A stretch of DNA of 64,000 bases, from assembly GCF_963678635.1 (NCBI RefSeq), contig NC_087069.1, positions 48,564,276 to 48,628,275 on the forward strand, in the 5' to 3' direction. Positions 30,440-42,140 of the stretch are shown piece after piece. A program made the position numbers and the translations under genes. The DNA is from Symsagittifera roscoffensis. Taxonomy: Eukaryota > Xenacoelomorpha > Acoela > Convolutidae. Under the pieces are notes generated by a model that was not told the DNA's origin, ran no database searches, and worked only from the letters and a program-made list of their open reading frames with translations. The first letter of the stretch is position 1; each line of letters opens with the position of its first letter.

Positions 30440-31840
30440 TTATTTACCATTAAGGACGACCGAATATAGTTTCGGTTTTAGGGCGATGAATTCTCTGATT
30501 GGCTTCCCACCAGTCTCGTCTTTGAACTTCAGCACAACTTTCTTGTTGGTATCCTCGAACAGGAAATGGTCCTCATCGTAATTTGAAAAGTCGAAATCAG
30601 CTTTAATTTTCTCTAAATCTCGGTAAACGTCATGACTTTTTATGGCATAAATGAAACTATCCGTGTCGGAGTACAAGAATTCCATTTTAGATTCGGTCTC
30701 ATTTTTTGATAAGGAAACTGAAACATGGAATGCTTGGCGAAGTCTAGGATGGTCGCAACAACTATCATAGGTTTGTCCCACAAAGTTTTTGTTACTGAAA
30801 AGCTGATTGTGGCTAATTGATCGTCAATGATTTGAAAGCTTTTCATTGTGCTCAGAGCTTTTTTTTTGCAAAAATTCTCTCTCACTCCTTGCAATCTCCA
30901 GCTTCTTTCTTCCTAATTTCGACACCCTTGTCTTACCGAAAACTAAATTAACAATAAACTTGTAAAAATTCTCCTGGAATTTATTTACCGCGGCTTTTCG
31001 TAAGTGGGTGTTGTGATCTACAAAGGGTGCCATCCAGTAACTTTGGCGGAACTGAAGAACTTTTCCGAGGTGAGTTATTTTCATTCCCAGCTCGTGGTAC
31101 AATTTTAGGGTAAGGTAATGCACAAAATAACCTTATTTTGGATGCAAGGTCTGTAGAAGCTTTGGCACTTTTGGCAGTGTGGTGATTCCCAATTTTCCCA
31201 ACATGTCGACATGCTCGTTGCTCATTGCACCAATGTCCACTACCTCACGAGAGGGGGCAAGGGGGTAATCAGCAAAGAAGTCGTGAAGCTCTTCGGGTAG
31301 GGTCAAATTGACTCCAACTATATAAACCCACTATGAGATTTCGCTGAGGAGCAATATGTCTGCCAGACTTTTTTCAACTATTGAAAAATTGTTTAATGGC
31401 AAAGTGCAGTGTTTCATCATCTTCCCGTAGATATTGTTTGCATCAAAATTAAGAATGTAGCTTGATGATTCTGAGGGCAAAAAATTGTCGAGGTAAATAT
31501 TGTTTGCTTTGTAAAATCGGCGCGCGTAAACCGACGACATGCCTCCTCGTATCATTCGCTGCACAAGTTCCTGATGTTCACGGTTCGTTCAGAGTTTCAG
31601 TTCGGACTTACAAACTTTTAGAAAGGCATACCCGGAAAGGTTACTTGCCGTGAAGTAACAGGCGCAACCCAGACCGTATGTTTGATAGCAAACTTCACGA
31701 AATGCTACAAAACCGGAAGCACATCTCTAGTCAAGTACATGTCTTGGTAATCACCAAGTGAACCACACTTCAGTTCTGTGAAAACTTTTAGGGCATGATT
31801 GTACTCGCTTCTTGAAACACTCACATTAAGATTTGGCGAA
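30440..31840 (-). pseudogene. Second Polinton-type DNA polymerase B fossil
   Basis: On the minus strand, from right to left, come YQDMYLTRD (typical of the thumb-proximal region before the palm), FDANNIYGKMM (palm motif A), MHYLTLKLYHELGMKITHLG, KAAVNKFQENFYKFIVNLVFGKT (motif B region), and FLYSDTDSFIYAI (motif C), then FIALKPKLYSVV. This is the same family as the polymerase at 4900-10065 but clearly diverged in sequence, so it is not a duplicate of it. It is broken, with about four or more breaks in 1.4 kb, and so older. Zinc fingers, exonuclease and C-terminal parts are not seen here. Confidence 0.85.
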
Positions 31841-32745
31841 TGGAGAATGGTTTAGACTTTCAATTAACATTTCAGCAATAAATTACAAAATTCAAAGCTT
31901 AGAATGGTTCAGATTCAGCATAAAACTTTTCTGACTAAATTTAACTGGGAAGCAATAATTTTTATTGTTTTCAAGCCCACTTTTAGGTTTAATAAAAAGT
32001 ATAACAAAGTGCTTAAATAGATATAATAAAAAGTAGAAATCTGAAATAAAATTAGAAAGAAATAAAAGCCCTCATCTATATGAATAAATTGAAAAATGAG
32101 ATAGTATTAGAAAAATGAATATTTTCAAATTGGATATCTTGTTATTTGCAGATGTATGATAAGCATAGATTGTCTTTTGAATATGTTTAAAACATACCGA
32201 AATCAAGGTTTCCTTCATGTGATTCAGTGTACCATGAAACAATTTAAATCAAGTCCTTCGAAATATTAAGGCATGGCCATTTGGTTTAAGGGGCAAAAAC
32301 AAACCCGGCGTTTTTCGTCGCTACGCTCCTCGGGAACGCCTCCCGTTCTGTAAATTCAAGTGAAAAAATTTTTTTTTCTTAAAACATAGTAAAACCTCAA
32401 ACATTTTATATTGTGAAAAAAGGAAAAGTAATACTTAAAAAAGTGTCTTTTAAATCTATCAACAAAAAAAACAGTAGGTTTTATGGGATCTCGAGCACAG
32501 TTCTACTGGTCGTGTTCGAAACTTAAAAATCATAAATTTTTAACTTTTTTTTCTTTCATTTTTAGCTTGAATTATTCAATCTCATTTTAAATTCAAGTGA
32601 ATATGGTTTGGAATTTTAAGGAGCTATCTGATACGTAATTAGGACAAGCGTAGAAATTTAAAAACAATTTTAGCTCAATCAATGAGAGTAGACGCTTAAA
32701 AAGTTGCAATTTTTTTGAGAAAATCTGACTGTTGTGAAAATATTT
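31841..32745. other. Non-coding
   Basis: No gene is seen. A short GC-rich block near 32,307-32,347 (GGCGTTTTTCGTCGCTACGC ... GGGAACGCC) has inverted ends and stands out from the AT-rich flanks. It may be the tip of a small repeat. Confidence 0.45.
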
Positions 32746-33240
32746 TTAAAAAAATCTGGAAAAAAAATTTTTTATTGAGAAAAAATTATCAGGATAAGTT
32801 TGTTTCAGAGACCTATAAATTTTGTGAATTATTTTCAAATCAATAGGACTTACTCTGCTTTTTTGCAATTTCATTGTTTTTTTTTCCAACACCTCTCCAA
32901 CCTGATACGTTTCAAGCCAGTGGAAATAAAAGTTACCTTGCAAATACCATTTAGACTCAATAAGATAACGTTGGTAAGAATTAAATAAAACAAAAATTAA
33001 AAAATTAAATATTTTGATAGCTTGTTGAAACATAGACGGATTTTTCTCTCCAAGTCTTTATCCACCCATATTGAGTTAAAATCAAACGAATAGTCGAATA
33101 CGTTTTCATAATCAGCAATATTAAAATCGCTCACAGTACCATACTTTTGTTTTTTAGAAATGCACCAAGAGATTTGTTGAAGCTCACTCAAACAAAATTG
33201 TTCTTTGAAAATTAACTCGTATTCTTTCTTTGAATTTTAC
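32746..33240 (-). pseudogene. Gene X relative near the second polymerase fossil
   Basis: A minus-strand piece reads SPIDLKIIHKIYRSLKQTYPD, matching the N-terminal FDLKLIHEIFVDLKSQYPD of gene X at 741-1163. A neighbouring minus-strand piece (FNIADYENVFDYSFDFNSIW) is coding-like but not recognised. The pair lies about 1 kb upstream of the second polymerase fossil on the same strand. It is a short, broken fossil. Confidence 0.45.
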
Positions 33241-33686
33241 TTTGCCCTTTCGAGGAAGACGACGTAGCGTTCATTACAAAATTTGAAAAATGAGTTTTTT
33301 TTCTGCGGTTGAAAACACTCTTAATTGTAAATGTTCATTATCAATATCTTCAGTACACCAAGTTCCCTCTAATTTCATTTTTCTTATTTCAAAATTTGAC
33401 AAATTTATCATTTGGTATATTTGCCCAGAAACGGCCGCCGCCTTTGGAGATTAATTTCAATTCACTGCCTTTTCACCATAAAATTGAGGTCAACTTAAGG
33501 AATTAGTTTACTGCTGCCAACAGTTAAGCTACGCTGCCAAAATGGCCGGCGAACTTTTTATTATATACCGTAAAAGTCAATTCCCCGTTCACTTTAACCC
33601 TAAACCAATATAACAATTATTATGATTCATATAATTAACCAGGACCAATAGATAAGACCCCAAAATTTGGAATTAGAAAGAGTTTT

Positions 33687-33893
33687 GTATCGTGTCCCTT
33701 GTTGTTAAGCTAAACTTAGCAAGCTCCTAAGTAGGGGGTCTTCTGCTTTTTGGGTGGAAAATTTCTTTCGTTTACAAAATCCTAGGATGAGGGTCCTCCA
33801 AAAAATTAAGGACTCCTTTCCTAGGATTTTGCTTTACGTGAGGACCCCCCCCCCCCTTATGAAGGACCCACCTAAGAATCCGGGACATGATAC
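33687..33893. mobile_element. MITE with GTATCGTGTCCC ends, copy 4
   Basis: This is the best copy for defining the ends: GTATCGTGTCCC at the left and GGGACATGATAC at the right, 207 bp apart. The core matches the copies at 10,919 and 13,501 (TTGTTGTTAAGCTAA, CAAAATCCTAGGATGAGGG). It is flanked by unrelated sequence. Confidence 0.75.
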
Positions 33894-33920
33894 AATACTA
33901 CTTACTACTCCAAAGATCTT

Positions 33921-34843
33921 CAAAGGCAATTGGAATATTCAGGGCTTTGACCTGATACGAGCAGTGTTGTTTTAATTAGAAATAACTATGAACAAAATAT
34001 AACCAAACTTAATGGAGAGAAAAATCTAGTCGCTCACTTTAAGTTTGACAAGTCTTGGAGTCGTAGAGTTATCAGACAACCAAACAGATTGTGGAATACT
34101 TGCATCACGAGTGTGAAATTGATTGAGTAGCAGTTTTGTCACCCCAGGATTCCTTTTCGGATAAATTTTCAAAACCGGTTAACTGAGCTGGTGGAATGTA
34201 TTCATTTTTAAAATTAATTTCCGAGATTTTCAGTTTCAGATAGTTCAAAGAAACGCCATTTTAAAAAAAAAACTATCGAACACTTTCGAAATTTTCTTGA
34301 GAGCTATGGACGAGTACATTCCATGACTACAGATCCAAATCAAACAAGACTGCTCGTATCAGGGCAAAGCCCTGAATGTTCCGACTGCCTTTAAGGTTTA
34401 TGGAATAGCAGTAATAACATTTAAAAAATTAAATGAAATAAAAGTTTTTATGAAAGTCATCCCCCCACACCCCATCTAAAGTACAAAAAGAGAGATTTCG
34501 TTCCTTGTAACAAATCAATTATGGCAAATAAGCTTCGTTCAACCAATTTGGAACGATTTATAAGACGGAATTATTTCTCCGCTTACATGTTAATGGCGCG
34601 AATTATATCGCGCGTTAATTGTCCCAAATTGGTCAAAATGGCAATCTTTAAACCCTCATAACTTTACGAAAAATGATCACAGTTGAAATATCTTTTTAAA
34701 TTTAAGCTCAGGACAACAATACCTTTCGAAAATCTTTTAAAAATTCCGTCAAAAATGGCTAGTTAAAAATTCGAAATTTGTCTGAAGAAAAAAACCCACC
34801 CCGAGCACAAATGTTCCGTTACTTTTGTATCGCAAGTCGGAAC
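33921..34843. mobile_element. Foldback-type repeat, copy with one short arm
   Basis: A full plus-oriented arm (34,346-34,843) matches the arms at 36,693-37,219 and 37,284-37,810. A short inverted piece of the arm's inner end lies at 33,921-33,970. Both carry the small hairpin TCAGGGCAAAGCCCTGA or a variant. The spacer is 375 bp. Confidence 0.6.
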
Positions 34844-36692
34844 AAAAGCTGTATTTTTCAAATACATTGTCTGAAAAAAAGTTTTTTCCTGACTAAAAAA
34901 AGCTTTCTGACCAAAAAAAATAAATCCCCCAACTCACAATTAGTTTATTTGCTGATAATTTTTCTGGGGTAAAATTTAGCTAAACCTATCAAAAAAGTTA
35001 CCTTTCTGGTCTGACAACTATCGAAGACTACTGGCTTACCATTAAAAACTCCCGTTTTTTATTATTTATGAATCAATTACTGTTGAATAGTATGCATTCG
35101 ATTCCATAAACAAGACAACAAGAAGATTTTTAACGGTGTGATTTTAATTCAAATATAATTTTCCAGTAGAACTAATTGCAATCTAAGTATAAGATATTTT
35201 ACACAGTATGGATTTTTATGAGAAGTTTTACAACTAACGTTTGAAACACTAAGTTATGGTTAAAAAATGATAATATGGATATAAAATGAGTAACTTCATA
35301 GTAAAACATTCAAAGATAAAATCAGTTGCTGCAAAAAAAAACATTTCTTAAACATATGATAGTGATAATTGAAAAAAGCATTGAAACAAAAAGTTTAATT
35401 CAGTGAAGCAGAGAACCATACCTTGACATGTGCTTGTCTGTAAACAGTATGATTTCGAAAATTTAATATTAAGAGATTTTGAGATTTAGAGATTTTGAAT
35501 GTTAGCTAAACTTGAATTTTTTTGAGTGTTTGAACTCCGTAATGAACATTTTAACAGTTTATTTTCGATTGAAACTGCTTGTAAAATTCAGTGATATATG
35601 AAAGTAGCTACAAAAGAACTTGCCGTATAAGTCTGAGCTTCTTCTCTTGATAATACTATTGATAATTCTAAAAATCAAAAGTTAAAGTATGAGAAATGAA
35701 GCAGACCTCGATATGCTTGCATTAAGGCACTCAGTTTTCAATTCTAATTTCTCTGACAGTTTCTGTGCCATCTTGTTCCAATAAAATTACCGTAAACTTC
35801 TTAGGCAACAGAAAACGTATAATTTCTTCCTCGTTGGACAACTCCCAACCGACTATAAAACTCAAAGGATAAAACTCTGTTGATAGTCTTTTTTTTCGGT
35901 TGCGGGCCAGAAGTTCGAGTGTAGAGTGCCTGCACGCTTAGATAATTCAATGTTTTCTCCTATATCAACAAATAGTAGCTGTGACATCTTTGGCCTAGAA
36001 AGGTCTTCACTTCCGTTGATGGTTCCTGTTTGAAATTAAGTAGCTGGTTGACAAAACCGCAACCTGGACATTTGAACTCGTAATAAACTGTAACCGTTTC
36101 AAATTGAACGCTTTTTTTCAGCTACATCGAGTGTAATAACATGATCCTCGCTGCGGCTGCAATTGTACTACTGGTCCATATAACTGCTCGTAGAAGGCGT
36201 CAGAATAAACCTGCAGAAAAAAAATTAAGATTGGCTGAGTTTTTTAGGCTGATATTCTTAAAAGAAAAAAATGACGATCCTTATTTCCAGATGTAAGCTA
36301 ACCAATAAAAAAATAATAAAAAATGGCGATAACTCTTAAAGACTTCGGTAAATATTTTAAAAGCAAGTCAATCAAAAGAAACGTTAGGAGGGAGACAAAA
36401 TCAGGAAACACGATTACATAATTTTTTACAATCGGATTAGAGTTCGATACACAATCGATTTTTTTCTGTCAAAATTTTGCTCCTTTTACACCATTATTTG
36501 AAAATTAACCGAAACATGGCGTACGAGGCGTTGCATTCAAATAATAGTGTGTTTGGTTAAATCTTATATACTGAACTCAACAAGGTTTTTTGTCTAATAG
36601 AGCAGTTTCATCAATTTTAAATAAAATATACTCGATGCAGAAAAACAAATTTCTAGCTCAGGAAAATTTCTGCGACGACAAGTAATTTCAAG
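34844..36692. other. Non-coding
   Basis: No gene or supported repeat. Short reading frames here lack any domain signal. Confidence 0.5.
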
Positions 36693-37810
36693 CGACCGGA
36701 TCGATACGCAAGTGACGGAATATTTTTGCTCGTGGTGGTTTTTTTTTCTTCAGACAATTTTCGACTTTTTAACTAGCCATTTTTGACGGATTTTTTTTAT
36801 ATCATTCAAAAGGTATTGTTGCCTTAAGCTCAAAATTGAAAAGATATTTCTTCTGTGATCATTTTTCGTAAAGTTACAGCGGTTTAAAGATTGCCATTTC
36901 GGCCAATTTGGGACAATTAACGCGCGATACATTTCGCGCTTTTAACGCGTAAGCGGTGAATTCTTCCGTCTTAGAAATCGTTCCAAATTGGTTAAAAGAA
37001 GCTCATGTGCCATAATTGGTTTGTTACAAGGAGCGAAATCTATCCTTTTGTACTTTGCATGACGTGTGGGGGGTTGATTTTCACAAAAAAAATTCCAAAT
37101 TTTAGAGAAAAAAAACTGATTTTGTTTTTCTTCATTGAATTTTTAAATATTTTTACTGCTCTAAAAACCTTAAAAGGCAGTCAGAACAATCAGGGCTTCG
37201 CCCTGAAACGAGCAGTCTTGTTCCTTTTTATATTTGAATAGATGCGTAAATTTGTAAAAAAAAAACAGATCCAAAAAGTAAAAAAGACTGCTCGTATCAG
37301 GGCGAAGCCCTGAATGTTCCGACTGCCTTTTAAGGTTTATGGAGCTGTAATAACATTGAAAATTCAATGAAAGGAAACAAAATCAGTTTTATTATCTAAA
37401 ATTTGAAATTTTTTAATGAAAATTATCCCCCCACACGCCATTATAAAGTACGAAAGGATAGATTTCGCTCCTTGTAACAAACCAAATTGGCAAATAAGCT
37501 TCTTTTAACCAATTTGGGACAATTTCTAAGAAGTAATAACTTTCCGCTTACGCGTTAATAACGCGAAATATATCGCGCGTTAATTGTCCCAAATTGGCCA
37601 AAATGGCAATTTTCAAACCCCTGTAACTTTACGAAAAATGATCACAGGTGAAATATCTTTTCAAATTTGAGCTCATGACAACAATACCTTTTCAATGATG
37701 TAAAAAAATTCCGTCAAAAATGGCTAGCTAAAAAATCGAAATTTGTCTGAAGAAAAAAAAACCCACCCCGAGCACAAAGATTCCGTTACTTTGGTATCGA
37801 AAGTCGGAAC
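36693..37810. mobile_element. Foldback element with ~525-bp inverted arms
   Basis: 36,693-37,219 is the inverted counterpart of 37,284-37,810, separated by 64 bp. Each arm has the inner hairpin (TCAGGGCTTCGCCCTGA at 37,190-37,206 and TCAGGGCGAAGCCCTGA at 37,297-37,313), a CGCG-containing centre (CGCGCGTTAATTGTCCC), and an outer end near CGGAACAAAA. Arms are diverged by single bases and small indels. No protein is encoded. Confidence 0.8.
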
Positions 37811-40560
37811 AAAAAAGTCCTTGATTGTGAATAATTCCGTTTTTAGCTTAGAGTATTTCAGTTTTCATTGCAATTTTTATTGTGAAACTTGACGCAGACG
37901 GTGAAACCAGGAAGTTTTAGACCATTAAGAAACTGGTAAATCTTTAAAAACAAATTTTAAAAACTCCATAAAGGAAAGCTCTGAGAAATTTCTCTTCATT
38001 TACGTATTTGTTCTCGGTCTAAATTTTTTTTCTGCTCAATTTTGCAATTCATGCTGACCAAAGTTTTTCTTCAAAACTAATTTTTTGGAGAAATAACCCG
38101 AAACTCCGTTTATTTTTATCCGCAACTGTATGACTTTTTAAAGTTTTATGGGTTGTTGAACTGTGATGCGGTTGGTTTAGGAGAACATGGGACCATTTAA
38201 ATGTGAGCAAATCAAGTTGGTTTCGAAATATTGGTCAAAGATTCAATAAAAGGATCAGTTTTTGAATGAACAGTTTTGTACAAAGCATAGCCAAATGAGA
38301 AACTTGGTTCAAATTAATATAAGTTGAGTAAAAAAAATTTTTTTCTTACCAGAGCGGATGTAGAAAAGAAAATATTTAACGTTTTCAACTACTTTTCAAC
38401 CTTTATCAACTTCACTTTTCGCTGATGCAACAGTAACTCCGTAAATTAAAGAAACATCTAATTACACTTTCCACACCGCTGATTTAGTCAAGCGTTCAAG
38501 CACACTTTTGAAGAAACAGCTAAATGATTTTTCGCCTTGCTGAGTTAGTCAAGTTTACTTTTTAAGAAACACAAAATTGAGTTTGCCGCACCGCTGATTT
38601 AACAATTTTTAATGGTCAGTTAAAAACGGAAAAAAAAACAAATTTAGTAAAACATTAAGCCTAGAAGCCGGATGATATTTTACAGATACATCAATTGATT
38701 TTTGCTTCTTTTTTTTCGCGACTTTTAAAGTTATAGAATCGGGTTATGATTCACTAATATATACAAGTTATGATTCATTAATTAGACAGTTGCTATTTTC
38801 GGCCAATATGTAATAGAAATTGATCAAAAATGTTAATGTTTTTAAAAATAATTTGGTTCATTAGTTTATCCTCAACGTACACTGCAAATGCTCGAGAACT
38901 GCACACTAGTGTCCAACTGAAAACCTCTATATCCTTGTTTTACCTCAGTTTAGAACAATTTATGATCATTCGGAAGTTATCCCAATTTGAGATTTAGAGG
39001 TAAATTTAGTCTTAAATTCGGGCTCAACAAATTTAATTATGATTTTAAAAGTTAGTTTTGGTCTCAAATTTGCATGCAGCATCAAATCTTGGAACAAATT
39101 TTTTTTTATATCTCTTATTTTGATATCATTTTGATTCAATGATATGTATTAAAAAGGATAGAGTTTGGTTAGGGATTATTTTTCATGCTATAAATGGTAA
39201 ATTAACGTCCAAAAAGATTTCGTTAAGCATATAAATGGATACCATCCTATACAAAAAAAAACATTTCGGATACAAAAAACATCCAATCAAACATGCAAAC
39301 AAAACGAACACGCAGTAATTACAATCGCTCACGCCTAAACATACGTTCAAAAACATGACGACATACACATACGCGAACAAGTACTCACGTACATATGAAT
39401 CATCTGATATGTTGTATGTGTTAGTCATTCCTCTAATTATTGTAAAAAATGCTTGTTTGATGTCTAAGCGAAAAACAAATACATCCTTGAACGCTTTTTT
39501 TCGAAACAGATACGGAAAAACTTATGTAAACACTTCTCATACCTATTCAAGCGCATACGAACATATATACAAACGTAACCCAATATATAAATCTTCTATG
39601 TATCTGACACAAAGTTTGTACTGACAAAACATTTAGTGGAACTCTGAGTATTCTAGACAAATTTAAATAATTTGAGTTAGTTTAGTTACATTTCCAGATA
39701 TAAGAACAGGTTTCTAATTAGTTTAATAACGACTTAAAAAAGAAGCACATTCAAAAACAAACAAGAAGTTGTACGAAACAGGAGCATACAAACAAAATTT
39801 TACTCACCTCACGGAAAAAGCTTACAAATATGCAAACATATCTGACATACCATAAATGGACTGAAACATGATAAAATGTAAAAAATTTGATTCTTATTCA
39901 AGGCTGACAAAATGTTTCAGAAGAAAAGGGTCAATTTGTACATTGAGTTTTACATGAAGTTAGTCTTCTGATTCCGGTTACACGTCTGAAATTGTTTCCG
40001 TGACCTCATTCATAGATCAAAACTTACATATAAAAATGTACGTTTGTTCCACACCAATATTAAATTCCATTAATGTCATGTATCTAAATTGCTTCGATAG
40101 AATTTTTAAATTGTACTCAATAAAAAATATAGATATCTATATAATGAGATATAAAGGTACATTCATACTTGCATAGATTCAAATCACATCAAAACAAAAA
40201 ACTATAGACAAAAGACACATGCAAATGATAAAATTGGGTGAGGATCTAGATGAATGCATAGTTTTACTCTGCACACACCTAATATAATTCATACATACAT
40301 CAACGCACATACTTTCTAACAGTTTACACTCAAGTGTATACGTATATAAACACCAAAATACACATATTGTACATAAAATCATACTTTTATACTCTAAAAA
40401 ATGTTGCACTTTGACAATCAAACAAGCATTTATTCAGACATACTTACATTGGCACATATCTAGAGAATTTTCGTATAGACATTTAATTCACCCACAAAAT
40501 TTAAGCATACTTGATCAAAAGTTTATGCAATTCTTGTGTTTTGTGTCTCGGTGTATGTGG
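37811..40560. other. Non-coding
   Basis: No gene is seen. From about 39,350 to 40,400 the sequence is rich in ACATA/CATAC words, like decayed CA/TA microsatellite. Confidence 0.45.
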
Positions 40561-40564
40561 AGCT

Positions 40565-40645
40565 ATATATATCTCTCTCTATTCCTTGTTTGTTTCCCTC
40601 TCTCTCTCTCTTCTCTCTACATACATCTCCCTCTTTCCTGTTTTT
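40565..40645. repeat. CT-rich microsatellite
   Basis: A run of CTCTCT units interrupted by TT and ACATACATC. Reading frames through it are artefacts of the repeat. Confidence 0.8.
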
Positions 40646-40669
40646 CTTTCTCTATGTTGCCATTAAAGC

Positions 40670-42140
40670 TTCACCTTGGGATCACTTGGTACAAAACTTC
40701 ATGTTGGTATCTTTGATGTATAAAGAATCTTTAGGTAGATATAAAGATCAAAGTTCTGCATAGAGACCATTAGTTGCTTATAGGGATCATTACCATTACA
40801 TTTTACCATTGGGATCACTTGATATACAAAAGCGATCATTTGGCAAATTTATGGATCATTATTTATAAAAAGAGATCATTATTTATACATTTAGCTAATA
40901 GGTTATGTGTGTACCATTAGGTAACCATGGTGATCATTAATTTGAACAACGCATCTTAAGTTAATGGTAGGTATCATTCTTATACAAAAGAATCAACTAG
41001 GAATAAAAAAGGATTTAAAGCGATGCGATGTCATCATTAGTTAAACACGGGGATTATTAGTTTTGGACAGAAATCTTTAGTTGTAATTAGGGATCATTAG
41101 TTATACCTAGAGATTTTTGACTATACATAGGGATCATTAGATATACAAAGGATTAATACTTATACGCTATGGTCATAAGTTAAAAACAGAGATCAATAGG
41201 TAAACGCAGGGATCATTAGGTGTTAATAGGGATCATTGGTTATACATAATGACCATTGGTTGTGGATAAAGATCATTAGTTGTACCTAGGGATCATCAAT
41301 TATATGCAATGATCGTTAGTTATACATACGGAGCCTTACGGACCACTATTTACACATAGGATCATTAGTTATTCATAGGCATCATTGGTAATTATGGAGA
41401 TCATTAGTTAGACATAAGATCATTAGTCATACATCGTTTAAAATTAATTGGGATCAACAATTATACATAGTGATCATTGTTTATATCTAAGGATCATTAG
41501 CTATACGAAGGGATCATTAGTTATACTTTGGTTATACATAAGTATCTTTGGTTATTCATAGGGATCATAAGTATCTTTGGCATCATCGAAGGGATCATAA
41601 GTATCTTTGGTAATACGTAGGGATTATTAGAGATCATTACTTATAAAAAGGGATCATTAGTTATACGTAGGGATAATTATCCATACATCGTTTTTGAATC
41701 ATTGGGGTTAGAATTTATGCATAGGGTTCATTGGTTATACGCAAGGATCATTAGCTATACGCAGGGATCATTGGTTGTTCATAGAGATTGTTAGAGAACA
41801 TTATATATACATAGCGATCTTTACCTTTAGTTACACATGGGAGTCGTTAGTTAGACATAGGGATCATCCATCATTTTTCATTTATTGGGATCATTAATTG
41901 TATATAGTGACCGTTGGTTATACATAGGGATCATTTTCTACATAAAGGGATCATTAGGTAAAATATTCTAATTAGGGATTAAGCGAAGTTTTTTTTTAAA
42001 AGGTTTAGGGTGAAAAAAAGTTTGGCGCAAAACGTACACCTTGAGATCATTCAGTATAATTTGGGATAATTAGGGATCATTAATTTTACATAGGGATCGT
42101 TAGGCAAAGACTTTTTTGTATATTGATTATTAGGGGTCAT
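40670..42140. repeat. Degenerate GGGATCATTAGTTATAC minisatellite, 1.5 kb
   Basis: Dozens of imperfect units of the form (A)TAGGGATCATTAGTTATAC follow one another with spacing mostly 20-35 bp. Variants have GATCATTGG, GATCTTTAG or GATAATTA. There is no coding signal. The same unit appears in the short arrays at 10,545-10,746 and 13,120-13,325. Heavy divergence between units implies age. Confidence 0.9.

Noticed and set aside
39183-39428. Cys/Phe/Val-rich small membrane protein
   Set aside because: AT-rich hydrophobic frames of this size are common on both strands here. No start context, partner or family supports it.
40411-40763. Reading frames through the CT-rich microsatellite
   Set aside because: Ser/Leu-rich translations arise from the CTCT repeat and have no homology signal.
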